Below, in pieces: positions 11,601 through 23,351 of a stretch of DNA of 64,000 nt. The position numbers and the translations under genes were made by a program. The notes under the pieces were generated by a model. The model searched no databases and had not been told where the DNA came from. It saw only the letters and a list, made by a program, of their open reading frames with translations. This stretch comes from Acheta domesticus (Eukaryota; Arthropoda; Insecta; Orthoptera; Gryllidae): positions 30,725,602-30,789,601 of the forward strand of contig JAHLJT010004567.1 of NCBI GenBank assembly GCA_031308135.1. Reading direction: 5' to 3'. The first letter of the stretch is position 1, and each line of letters starts with the position of its first letter.

Positions 11601-13080
11601 CTCCACATGAAACCCCAATGAAAAGGGTTGCTTCTTCCTCTCTTCGCACCATCAGCATTGCTGCTCGGGTTTTCAAGTCTTCACACGTATCCCTGCGCAG
11701 TGGGGCCTCGGAACACTCCGAGGTTAGGAATCATTTTGAATAACATTTATTATTTTTCGGGTGAACATTACATGGAGCCCTTGGGACATATTCAAAATGT
11801 TCCCAAATATTGTTCTAAAATTTTCTTAATCATTATTTATAGAAATATTACTAGAAAACGTTTTGTTTTAAAAAAAATAGAATGATTGGTCCGCGCAGTC
11901 CACCTATTAAATGAATCACCCTTTTCCGAATAAAAATATTTACTTCCTTTATTGAATTCAGTATTTACTCAATCACATTTGTCATTATAATGGCAATATT
12001 GCTTTCGTGGTATTATTTCTCTTGGCATGCCATTCGACCGAATTACTAATTTCTTTCGTTGGTATGGACTTTTTTAATGTCAGTCTATTACTCTCTTAAC
12101 AAAAACCTTCTAAATGTATCCGTTCGATAATTTCCGCGGCGCTTTCAATTCCCGACGTTGTTCTTATAGAATGCGTTGCTGGTAAAGTGGCGTGTTTCAA
12201 CGGAGAACCCCGAAGTTCATCGGGAATTTTCTGTTCTTGGATCTTGATGTTAATATTGAAAATTATCTGCCTCTAATCTGAATATCAATTACCCATGATA
12301 TTAATCAAAGTATTAAATGAAAATAAAATCTTAATTCTTAACCCTAATCATATAACACGTATTTAAATTGGTTACATAGTCCACGAATGCATCTATTGGT
12401 CATCCTGATTAGTGTTTACACTCGCGCTAGCTAAAGGACCTGTTTTGATAAATAAGTACTTAGATTACTTGGAATATTTCCTATCCTCCGTATCTCAACA
12501 CCGTCCAGAAACATTAGCTTCCGGATTCGAGCGTCACCATTCGAATCCGAATAGCTTCTAATAGCATGAGTGCCCAGACAAAATTAGGGGCCTGGGGCAG
12601 TTAATCCATGGGGATCCCTCATTTCAAACAAAAAAGTTTCTCCTTCCCTTACTTTTTAAAAGAATTCATTTCTCAGTGCATCAGAAATAACTTACAGCGT
12701 AAAATGTGAATTAGAGATGCATACATTTTTTAAAATTTCTTTTGAATGAAAAACAATTCACTGTCTTGAGACTGGAACCTTATTGAGTTCTGAAATTTAT
12801 GTTGCTTTATTTGTTTTATCCAATATGGCTACAGTATGTAATTTTGACTCTCCCGTATACTTACTTATACACGGAGTGGTAAACGTAGTGTAGGGAAAGT
12901 TATGTAATGCTGCGCAAAGAATGGCGAATTTTCGGCGGAAGAAAATTCATTCCCAGGCCGTGATAACGAAAAAGTGGATAAAACCAGTTGCTAACTTTAA
13001 AAAAATCCCCTAACACGCGGTTTACCCAGAAACCCTCTTTTGTGGGTCCTTGATACCGAAAAATCAATTGAAAGAAGAAC

Positions 13081-13253
13081 GGCCGTCCGTCCGTCCGTCC
13101 GTCCGTCCGTCCGTCCCTCCGTCCGTCTGTCCGTCCGACCGTCCGACCGTCCGACCGTCCGGCTGTCCGCCCGCCCGCCCGTCCGCTGCCCGCCCGCCCG
13201 TCCGCTGCCCGCCCGCCGGCTGCTGCCCGCCCGCCCGTCCGTCCGTCCGTCCG
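13081..13253 (+). repeat. CCGT/CCCG minisatellite, unit 3
   Basis: Longest of the three alleles at this site, about 173 bp. It has extra CCGT tetramers at both ends and only two to three of the ~19-bp higher-order repeats. Length ranking is unit 1 << unit 2 < unit 3. Confidence 0.9.
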
Positions 13254-15497
13254 TGAATACTGCTAGCGCCTAAACCATACGTACGATTTCTTCCAAAATT
13301 GATATTCTATGGTCAATGTGGTTCAAGTAAAAGATTTGCGATTTTGAAAATGATTCTGTAAAATTTGGGAGTAGTTTACATGAAACCCCCCGGACATTTT
13401 CAAAATTTTATCAGAATTGACTCCATTTTTTTTCTTTAAATTTCTTGTAAGAATAGAGTAAAATACACTGATTAAGGTGGCATATGTCCGATTTTCACAG
13501 ATATCTCTGAATTTCCGAAAATTGCAATAGTTAAATTTTTTTCGGCGTCTTTCTGGAACTACAAAATTTAAGATAGAGATTTTTCTTTTAAATAAAATAT
13601 GTTGTCCTATGTGAGTTCTTTCATTAATGTCATAGACATATTTTTGAAAAAATTAGTAGTTTTCGCACAATATTCCGTACATGTGCAATTTTAAATAATT
13701 ACAAAAACAAGATTTTCTGAAAAAGGGCTCCAAATTTGTTCTTTAAACTTTTGTTAAGTATAATGCCTAACTTATTTTATGAGATGAGATAAACGACATA
13801 TTGCTCTATTCTTTTGTTTTTTCAAAAATTGGCAAAATGTAATTTTGTTGAGTTGTCTTTCACGTCTTTAATGTTTACATTAGCGGCGATTTTTCCACAT
13901 TTATTATATTTACGAGTGCTTTTCTACATGTTCATTAAATAATGTCTAGTAAAGTTTGTGGAAAACACAACCGTTTTCTGTGAAAAAGTAGCTCAAAATT
14001 CCGCATTTTCAGAAACGCACAAACGCTATTTTTTCATATATGGCTGCAAATTTTTACTTCAAACTTTTGTAACGGATAGTGCTAATTACACTTTTTAATA
14101 CGACGTAAAGTTTGTTTTGAGTTATTGTTTTGTGTTTTCAAAAATTAAATAAATATAATTTTTTTTCTAGATCTCTCACATCTTGAATAGGCACATTACG
14201 AGCAGTTTGTAAAAATTATTATATTTGTGTGTGTAAGGTCTTCAAATAACTTCAAATTAAGTATTTCGAAAACTCAAAAATTTTCTGTGGAAATGAGCCT
14301 TAAATTTCTCATTTTTAGTAGCGCTAAAACACAATCCTCTATAAAACGGCACATAGTTTTGAAAAGAAAATTGCCATTTAGGACTAGATTTTTGTGTTCT
14401 CTAATAGTCTAAAATTAATATTTCCGTTCTACCAATAGGTCACTGAAAAATTAAGGAAATGGCAAAAAAAATGTACTTTTGCGGTGATAGATGGCAGCTG
14501 GCAAGAAAGAGTATGTGGCAATTCCGAATAGCTAGCGAAGACCCGAGGAAATAGAAAACTAATACGGGAAAGTCTGTGCCATTCTGCAGCACCACTAGTT
14601 TAAACTCGTTATACAACGTGGATATTGCCAATTCCGGGTTGAAATATTCTAAAAAAATTGAATTTATTGAAATGTTTGAATTAGTGTGTAACAAATGTTC
14701 CTTGAGTACATTTATTATATCTCACTATTGCCGAAAATAAAAAAATCCAAATGATCAACATTTTTTGATTGTCGGGTAATTGAAGTTTAACTGAGAAATT
14801 GTTGGTTGAAAGATAACAATAATCGCTTACTAAATTTGTAAGTTTCAATCCTCCCGCCAAGAAAAAAAACGTTTTTGGAAACAATTTTTTCGGCCTTACA
14901 GCAATGAATTACTACGCGTCCATTACAAATCATACGAGTAAGTGTATATTTTTCTAGTACCACCAGCTTTCTTTACATTACTACATTACATGCAAAATAA
15001 TGACTTTAAGTTTTCTTGAGTTACATTAACCGGAAAAGGTTTTCATCAAGGAAAAGGACCAAAAAATAAGTCGAGTAGTTTTGTACAAATATTTAATTTA
15101 TATGTAAGTCGGTATTACTAATCAAAAATGTTTATAATTGAGGACTTTTTATTGAAGATTGCAAAATTTGCCCCTTTTTTGTTGACACATTTTTAGACGA
15201 ACAACATATAACTCTGTCCTTAGAATATTTTGCACTAAAAATAGAAATAAAACCATGACCACTAAATACAGTCTCGAAGTCATCATGGGGCACGATTGAA
15301 TTCTCTTGAGAAACTCCCTTACGCCTAACAATTGATTTTCGCAAAAATACGTCCCATTGCTTTTCGTGGAACGTATCCACAGAAACGTCACACATCGTCG
15401 AGTTCCATTCCGGGGTATAGGTGTACAACTGCTCGGCTCTGCCTATTTCTTCCACCCCTGAGCAGTGAGCGTCCTGTGTGTCGAGCAGTTGGCTGCG

Positions 15498-16214
15498 ATG
15501 GAAGGCCTGCACTCGAGCACCCTCGACATTCATCTCGCACTGTCGGAGATTATATCTAAAAAGAAATGTGTCCTTGTGACCCTCCATGACAGTATACGTA
15601 ATGAATGGAAACTGGATTTAATAACGGAAATGGATGAGTTGGTTCTGATGGAGCTGCAACAGCGAATCAACAACATAATTAGAGCCATAAAGAAATGGAC
15701 TCTCCACTTCAATACGAAAGATAACAAAATACAATGCTACAACTTAAAAACTGAAACTGATATTTTAAAATGGATATATGTCACCAAATAATATTAAGTG
15801 CAATTCTTCCTTTTATAAGTATTGAAAAGTATTTTCCTGGTTGCGATGCCACACTTGACGACATTAATTCGGAAGTGATGGTAATATTACCTGCTTGTTC
15901 CGAAAATAATAAAACCCTGTCCCAGGATATGGAGCCTTTTGAAATGAATGAAAGAGAAAGCACAGAGTGCACAGAGGAACCGAATATAAATAAAACAAAT
16001 AATGTGGACACGGGCATTTCGAGGATGTTTTATTGCAACAGCTCTCTCGCGAAGCAAACGCTCCGTTGAGTGACGGCCCGGAAGGCAAGGAGGAGGAAAG
16101 ACTGGCTGCCGAAGAAGACGAAGGAGCAAAATCTGACGACGGTGCACAGCGCTGGTGGACGCGCGCTCTCCGCTCCCTCCGCCCTCGCCGCCACCGCCGC
16201 CGCCCCCAGCGCCA

Positions 16215-16251
<37 letters not shown>

Positions 16252-16335
16252 CCACGCGTCTCGTGGCTCCAAAAGATGTTTTGCTGCTGCTTCCTCAGAT
16301 GCGACGACGAGGAGGAGAAGAAGAAGAAGGATTAA
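15498..16335 (+). pseudogene. Array ORF, copy 3 (two frameshifts and a premature stop)
   Basis: Starts at the ATG at 15498 as in the other copies and is open for 98 codons. A lost A in the run at about 15785 (caccaaataat, against caccaaaataat) then shifts the frame and the ORF stops at 15791. A second base is lost at about 16015 (cgggcattt against cgggacattt). The 3' half is again open at 16033-16335 in the acidic frame, through WWTRALRSLRPRR, a poly-Ala run and WLQKMFCCCFLRC. It ends early because GAT GAA has become GAT TAA at 16333. AATAAA lies at 16550. This copy is clearly non-functional as a single protein. Confidence 0.6.
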
Positions 16336-17714
16336 GCTGATCCGCAACTCCAGCATGATTCACTGGTTGTGAAAGGATTGTCAAGAAGTTTATTTTTCAG
16401 TAGATAATCAATATATCCCTAATTGCAAGTCGTATTACGACATTTGATGTTTGAACAAGTTAACACTGGTTTGTTGTTATATAACCAGTGCAACTTTTAT
16501 TATTTTATTTATATGTAAATTAAAAGTGTTTGTGTAACAACTCGTTTTGAATAAAAATGAAACTGCAATGCTGTTTATATTTCGTAGTTAACACCATCCG
16601 TAGTAGTTTCGATATGGTTTGTTCAGCGAGAAGTCAGCTGTGATCCACTCTGATCAGTCACAATGGCGGGCAATGCGGGGAATGCATGATTGGAGGTGTT
16701 ATTTCATTTTGTTGCGTTTCTACATACTTTTGTACTATTATTGGGTTATGTATACAATTAAAATTTGACGTTTTTCATTTAATATTATAACATATGGAAA
16801 TATTTTAGTTAGTGATTTTCTGAATTGGGGAATTTCTCACAAAACATTCTCAAATAACATTAGCGTTAGTGTGTTCCAAAAATCTATGAACTTCGTAATT
16901 AAGTTAAAATCAACTGTTAAGTCAATGTTAATACTATATTAACCCTTACATACTCGGGCTGGCGTACTTTGTACGCGACTTGATGTGTTATCGCCGTAGG
17001 TATCAGTTAACATCAGTACCCGTTCGACCTATCCTCGCTGGAAGCATTCAATTGTATCCTCGTCGATAGTTACGTAAGATTTACTGCAGTGGCTAGACGA
17101 TTATACTTCCATTGAAAAGTGTTCGTTGGCGTACTTTCTAAGCTGCCAGTGTGAGTTTTCATTATCTTTTATCACCGTTTCTACAGCTACTATTTTGAAG
17201 ATTTCTTTTAATGAAATGTGTTAACCCGATACAGAGGTCATGCTCAAATTTTCGATAATATGAGTATTTCTTGCGTAATTTTGCCCTAAACGTAGACAAT
17301 TTTCAATTTTTAAACAATTATTTTCCCAAAAACTGCTCCAAATGTTTTATTCATTTTTCCCTTGTATGTATCAAAGAACTGAAAAGATAATGGCGCTGGT
17401 CCCATTTCCGGCGCACTCTCTGTATTTTTGAAAATTGGAAAAAAATCCAAAATGGTAAATTAGATTTTCCTGCTCTCCGTTTGATGCATTGTCAAAATAT
17501 TGTTCGCGAAAGGGAACACTGTTTCTTTGGATTTTTGTAGTTGTTGCCGGTCGTATTATTAGTGCAATGTAGATAAGCGTTCTTATGAAAGGCAGTATGT
17601 AATATATTGAAGATAGAACAGATACTTCTTTTACTTTAAGAAGTTGTGTTGACTGATTATGTTATTCAGAAATTGTTAGCTTACTTGGAAATAATGAATG
17701 CACGACCATGGATG

Positions 17715-18120
17715 CTCGTCGTCCTGCGAAACACCACTGCGAACACGTTTGGTGTTCTGTGCTGTGAAAGCTATTGAAAACAAGAGAATTAGGAAGTTAA
17801 GCATAAACATTGTCCTCTTGGACGAAAATGCGAGATCTCATAAGGCATGAACAACTCAGGATTTGCTTCGTAGTTTTGTATGGGCGGTCTGGCTTCATCC
17901 ACTGAACAGTCCCGATCTTGCACCATGCGACTGTGGCGTGGTAGACAAGCTCAAAGAACATTTGGACGTTGGATAATTTTCTATCTCTGCCCAGTTTCAG
18001 ACAGCTGTTCGTAGATCTCTCCAGGACCAAGGAGCGATTTTCTTTTGTCAGGACATCGTGCGAGAAGTGCAACATTCAGACACATCTCTGCAGTGACTGG
18101 GAGATTGTGTAGAGAAATAA
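17715..18120 (+). pseudogene. mariner transposase relic (C-terminal third)
   Basis: Reading the + strand in the frame of 17761 gives the classical C-terminal mariner motifs in order: CET..LRTR, KAIENKRIRKL, IVLLDENARSH (family usual LLHDNARPH, containing the second catalytic Asp), LHPLNSPDLAPCD (family usual HPPYSPDLAPSD, with the third catalytic Asp), LKEHL, FFCQDIV and a final GDCVEK before the TAA at 18118 (family usual GDYVEK). In-frame stops at 17848, 17974 and 18094 make it dead. No N-terminal domain or first catalytic Asp is present, because the fragment abuts array unit 3. No clear terminal inverted repeat was seen downstream. Confidence 0.9.
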
Positions 18121-18785
18121 TGTGTGGGTGTGTGTCATATTGAATTGTGGTAGAATTTCTCAATAAAGTGTTTTTTGACTTAAATTGTTGGAGTGTAACT
18201 TCTTTTTGAATTCCCCTTTTAATGCAAAATGTTATTTCTATCTAATAAAACTAACTCTCAGCAAGCATACGGCGTGTTTAGGCGCCTGTGTCCTAAATAT
18301 TTTTTGTATTCCTCACAATCGGTTCCTGGTTACACTTCTCAAAATTTAAAAACATTTTATAGTCAGAGTTACATCTCGCCTGCCCTCTTCCCCGACAATC
18401 GCCCGAGACGCTTGCGAAATATCGACGAGTTGAAAGATGTTAAACACGTGAAGATCATAAAATCGTTTAATACGTCAAAAATATTGTATGAACTGCGCAG
18501 TCCATCGACGCCATGACTGTCGAACAATGAACAACTATTTCGTGTGCTGTACACTTAATGTCAGTTCATTTTATGTTATAAAACAATCCTCTTTTATATT
18601 ATGTCATTAGTGTAGATGTGTTTTATGAATAGGGTCTAAAAAAAAGAATTTCACAGAGACGTGTCGAAGTTCCCAGCTTTGATAAGAGTCACTTTCGTTG
18701 ATCTCCCTCTCCCTCTGAGTTACTGAAACGGTGGAATATGTTTTACAACTCATTCCATTGGCGATCTGGTCAGTCATATAACCAC
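18121..18785. other. AT-rich stretch without a recognised gene
   Basis: The first ~70 bases are probably the mariner 3' untranslated end (ctcaataaagtgttttttgac). An open frame of 95 codons at 18229-18516 (+), starting MLFLSNKTN, has no recognised domain and no supporting context. I see nothing else. Confidence 0.5.
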
Positions 18786-18999
18786 TGAATTGAAATCTCT
18801 GAAATTTGATAATATATCTAATTTGATAATATGAATCCCTGAAATTTGATAATATGAAATCTCTGAAATTTGATAATCTGAAATCTCTGAAATTTGATTA
18901 TCTGAAATCTCTGAAATTTTATAACATGAAACCTCTGAAATGTGATAATCTGAAATGTCTGAAATTTGATAATCTGAAATTTCTGATATTTAATGATAT
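18786..18999. repeat. 24-bp AT-rich minisatellite
   Basis: About nine imperfect copies of a 24-bp unit built from ctgaaatctctgaaatttga plus taat. Units vary by substitutions (gataat/gattat/tataac), and one partial unit lies near 18815-18830. Confidence 0.85.
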
Positions 19000-20842
19000 T
19001 GGAAGGACTTAAAAGGGAGTAGACAGTCGAATATAACGACGCAGAGGAACCCTGAGGTCAAAGCATTTGTTATTCACAGACTTTTCACGGATCTACGAGA
19101 ATTTGAACTGTGTACCCAGAGGTGGACGACCAGCACGTTCGGCTGCTATTCGCTCCAGCCCAGTCGCAGCTCGTAATTTTATAAATGGGGAAGGCTGCAA
19201 ATGCATTGCATTACATTACAGTGCATTGCATTGCCTGCATTGTATTTCTATTAATAATAGTTTGATACAGACGATTGAGAACGACGCGAAATACCGTGAG
19301 ATATTCCATCCTGGGACCCGTTTCACAAAGGTTACAAGTTACTAGTACTAGTAATCACCAGTACTCGTAAGTTCTGTTTCATAACAATTTTGCCGGGCCC
19401 CAGAAGACAAGACCTCATGCGCCAAGAAAGAAAAACGCAAGTATAGCGCTCCTACCGCGTACTGGGAAAACTAGTTGAAGCGCAATGCTACTTCGCGGAG
19501 CTGCACAGTAATGCTATCTGGTGAGCCCGCCGTTCTTCAGACCCTAGGCTCCACCGGAGGCTGTCTCGCTGCAGCCTTCGTCCGCTGGTAAGCGTCTGCA
19601 GTGAATGCATGACGTCACGCCTCGTCGTTTTATACAGGCCTTATGGGAGAATAAAGTGGGAGCCTAACGCTTCTCTCTTCCCTGTCAACAGCTTTAAATG
19701 CGTTACCCCCGGCCGTTAACGAACCGACAAAGAAAAAATTTGATATATTGTAACATAATACAACTAGAATTCCATTATTAATAAATAAATACATTTGTAA
19801 ACATATTTTTAAATTTCTTTTGGACGGCGATTTCTCTAGGAGAGGCTCCGCCTTACAGCCTTTAATGACGAGCCGCACCTGCTCCAGCCTGTGCCTCGGC
19901 CACGGCTGCGCCGACAGCGGTGCCAGCGACGACTGTCTGCGTGCGCTAAACGGACTCCACCTGAGAGAGGAACAGGGGGTGTGGCCCGCGGGGATCGCAC
20001 CCTGGGGAAGACGTCGCCCGTATAAAGTATGCAAATTAATGAGGCCATTAGGCGGTGGCGGCCGCCGCTGCAGCAAGGAATAAACAACCGCGTGCGCCGG
20101 GGGCCATAAAGAAGTGGCGGATCGCCGCCGTAAATTAATTATACACGCGTCGCAGAGGCAGTATCGCTGGCGGTAACCGCAGGTGGAAATACAAATGGAA
20201 GAGCGGCTGCAGGTAATGTGTTCTGGGTGATGAAAGTGAAAGAGAGTGGGAACGGGTTTCGATGCTGGCGTACTCGTCGTATGCGCACGTGGCTTTTGGC
20301 TTCATTTCAGTACAGAACTGCGAATAACTACAATGTCGCGTCAAAAATTTTCACAATTACTTGCAGCTCAAAAAGCACACCGAATGTAAGTAGTCTGATT
20401 GCCTCATGGACCGGTCCTCCGTAATCCCTCAACTTCAAATCTCAGTTCACGTTTTAAGTCAAAGAGTTTGTTGACTACTGTATCGTTAGTAGGCCTTTGA
20501 GTTTGTAGAGCTTGTCCAAGAATGACTAACAGTAATACAGAATAACATCATCTCATCAGGCGTAGGGATATATTTCAGTTATCTGATAGGTATTTTCAGG
20601 TTTATAATTCTAAAATTAGAGAGTTCTCCGTTGTTTTCAATTCTTGCATTTGTTTCATAATTTCTCCGGAATAACGCTGAAGTTTTCAATATATTTTATT
20701 TCACCGTTGGCTAAATTTCCCCCAGCTCAATAAATCCCACCCGCGTTTAAAAATAACGTAAAAACCATGTTTTAATGATATTTTAAAATTATTTCACATA
20801 AAATAACAAAACAATCATGTATCGAAATATTAATTCGGAAAA
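19000..20842. other. Non-coding stretch with a GC-rich island
   Basis: 19380-20170 is CpG-rich with TAATTA-type words (gcaaattaatgaggcc, gtaaattaattatac), as seen at several other islands in the window. ORFs at 19630-20087 lie on both strands of the island and have no domain signature. The rest is AT-rich. It could be regulatory, but nothing decisive is visible. Confidence 0.4.
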
Positions 20843-20951
20843 CAATATTTGTCAGTTTACTTTATTCTGTACTTGTTTATATGCTTTGTTGGCATGCTTT
20901 TTCAACAATGCTCATAAACAAGTACAAAATAAAGTGAACTGACAAATATTG
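20843..20951. repeat. 109-nt near-perfect hairpin (38-bp arms)
   Basis: Arm 20843-20880 pairs with 20914-20951 with only two differences, one of which is a G:U wobble if the + strand is transcribed. The loop is 33 nt (20881-20913). No microRNA family is recognised; it may instead be a tiny foldback element. Confidence 0.85.
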
Positions 20952-21465
20952 TACGCACTTCATTTGGTAGTATTGACAACTCCAATTTCATCACAACATA
21001 CACAGAAACACACATACTAATACAAAGACAACGGAAGCACTAAATAAACTTATTGTAAAATACAGACTGTTTACAACTTTGCTTCATATTACACATTTGT
21101 TACATTATTATCCAAACAATATTAACGAAAATTATTGTTACCGGTAATAATTATATGATTTTGACATCTTACCGAAGGAATGTTAATTCTTGGGTTAATC
21201 ATATATATGATAGTGTAAATGTTTGGCAGTACTGAATGAATTTTTATTAGACATTCAGGGACGAAAATCAGTATTTATTTGGATGACGGGCAAAAAATAA
21301 TATTCCCTACTAAAATGTATAAATTCCCAATAAAACACACAAAAACCTACTGGGTCTTATTAAATACCTCCCAACCTTATTTTCTTTTGTACCTCCCACT
21401 ACCCCACCTACCACCTCCTACCATCATCCTAGTCCTCTCACCCCACATCATCACCCTATCACTTC
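20952..21465. other. AT-rich stretch, nothing recognised
   Basis: AT-rich with a pyrimidine-rich segment near 21355-21465. No coding frame, SINE box or inverted repeat of note. Confidence 0.4.
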
Positions 21466-21516
<51 letters not shown>

Positions 21517-21517
21517 T
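21466..21517. repeat. (AAT)n microsatellite
   Basis: About 17 uninterrupted AAT/TAA triplets, followed by an AT-rich tract. Confidence 0.95.
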
Positions 21518-23351
21518 TATTATTATATTATATAAAATATATATTTATTGTAATGGTTTCATTTATGATACATTCCCCAAAAACAATTGTGGACAAGGAA
21601 TAAATATTTATTAAACTATAGTCGATAAAAACAACGTGTACATGAATCGATACTAGCGAGACAGAAGAAGAGCGTGCCGCGGAAAGTATATTTCGACAGT
21701 TTTGGAAAACACAATAGATGCGGTAGTTTTGGAAAGAAATCTGACCGTACAGTTAGCTGGAAAATAAAGAAACAAACATTGTGGTCTTTGTTTGAACACG
21801 ATCGGACGACGGGTTCATTTAAAATTAGAATATAAAATTTTAGAGAAAAAGCCCCAGTGACGTGTCAGATATAATAACTTAAAATACCAAAATTTTATGA
21901 AGAAATTTTAATTAGGCAACGAGAGGCGTGTGAATCGTCGTTGTATAAATTTAATGAAAAAATTATAGCTGATCCAAAGGGTTTATAGAGCATTGAATTT
22001 CTGAAATAAAGAAATATTACGAATTAATAATGCCAAAAACAAGCGACGAATTGGTGTGTAATGTCGACGGAGAAATTTCGCATTTTCGACGTAAAAAAGA
22101 TCGAAAATATCTATTTGGGCAAGAAAACCTTAACATTGGGAAAAGGCGTTAGTAACTAAACGCACAAGCATGTCAAAATAATTGATATTGGACATTTTAG
22201 AAAAATTAAGAAAACAACAATGAAAAGGCAAGAATGGAGTTCGCCGGCATTTTTTCTCTTGCGAGGTAACATGTTAAATCGACATGATTTTAAGAAGAGT
22301 TCTGCCTAGTCAATGGTGACAGAAACTTCGTGTCCACGTTGGACGAACTCGAGATATTTAAAAGATTTGGACTTAGACATTTTGGCGGCGAATCGGTACC
22401 GTGCAATGGACATGTGAACGGTTAGCGCGAACATCTATTGATGCAGTGAGCGTATTGGAAGAGAGAAGAAGTTGTTTATTTATTTTTGTGACTTTGTGCT
22501 TCGACGTGATCGGGCAATTTCTGGAATTCCCGGGGAATTTTTTGAAGAAAACCAGCATACGCAAGATTGGAGCATGCGAGTACGTCGGCGCGTGCACGTG
22601 GGCACGCGCAGGACGACCGAACTGGCGACGGCGCTGTCTCGACGAACGCAACAACAGGAAAGTGTCGCATTCGCGGCGTAATTATTAAATCAGATATTCG
22701 TTTTGCGCACATTCAAGTAAATTAAATAAACTCCAACAAGATCGGTGGAAATCTCGAAATTTTAAAAAAACAGAACGCACGCAATTGTTGTCAACTAGCA
22801 ATGTAAAATTTAGTCTTGTTTTTCACTTTTTTTCATTGTTACATTTGCAAATACGTACGTACGAGGAAATTTGTTAATGACATTGGTTTTTTTTTGTAAA
22901 AGGAATTCCTGAATATACAGTAATTTGGAATCAGCTGATTAATATTAATTTCATGTAAGGGTATTTGAGCTATAACACTGTTGCCAAGCGCGAGTGAATT
23001 TATATTTCACGCATTGTTACATTGTTGTTGAGAGAATAACAAGAGAGAAAAGGATTAAAGTTCTTTCTTTCCTTTTTTGAAAAATAATGTGTTCTCATTT
23101 CAGTATTTAGCAGTCCTGTGTACGTTGCAATATTGAACGCTGTTTACAGGTATTTCCCGTACGGGGCCGACCACGACCTACGATTCGACATAAATTTATG
23201 CAACGTCGTCATATAATAATAATATTGATTAATTGAAAAGAGGAGGGGTATAGTAATATATTCGGTTGCATTGGATATTAAAAAGGAGAATACGGTTGCA
23301 TTGGCGCAATAACGTGAGGGCAAGTAGGAAGGACGGTTGCATTATATTAGC
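21518..23351. other. AT-rich stretch upstream of a non-LTR retrotransposon tail
   Basis: Mostly AT-rich with a moderately GC-rich segment at 22380-22690, where ORFs of 70-95 codons occur on both strands without recognised motifs. Part of it could be the decayed body of the element whose C-terminus begins at ~23352, but I find no reverse transcriptase motif (YxDD) to support that. Near 23255-23345 the phrase cggttgcatt recurs three times. Confidence 0.35.

Larger units (their letters stand above)
5518..12078 (+). repeat. Tandem array unit 2 (complete)
   Basis: The only complete unit, 6561 bp. Order: AT-rich segment (5518-6520), CCGT/CCCG minisatellite (6522-6661), AT-rich segment (6662-8545), ORF (8911-9804) with AATAAA at 9944-9949, AT-rich spacer, tRNA-derived SINE (about 11165-11600), and an AT-rich end that runs directly into unit 3. 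Units 2 and 3 differ by only a few percent throughout, including the segment deleted in unit 1. Confidence 0.93.
12079..17713 (+). repeat. Tandem array unit 3 (right-truncated)
   Basis: Third direct copy. Homology follows unit 2 until the words cacgaccatg at 17701-17710 and stops within a few bases of 17713, where mariner transposase coding sequence starts. The last ~300 bases (17400-17700) are more diverged from units 1 and 2 than the rest, as expected of an array edge that escapes homogenisation. The SINE and the downstream part of the unit are absent. Confidence 0.92.

Noticed and set aside
956..13253. CCGT tracts as telomere-like repeats
   Set aside because: Not an arthropod TTAGG-type telomere; they are minisatellites internal to the unit.
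1..17713. Array as an integrated virus or a Polinton-type element
   Set aside because: No capsid, polymerase, integrase or protease motif and no long terminal inverted repeats; the unit repeats head to tail.
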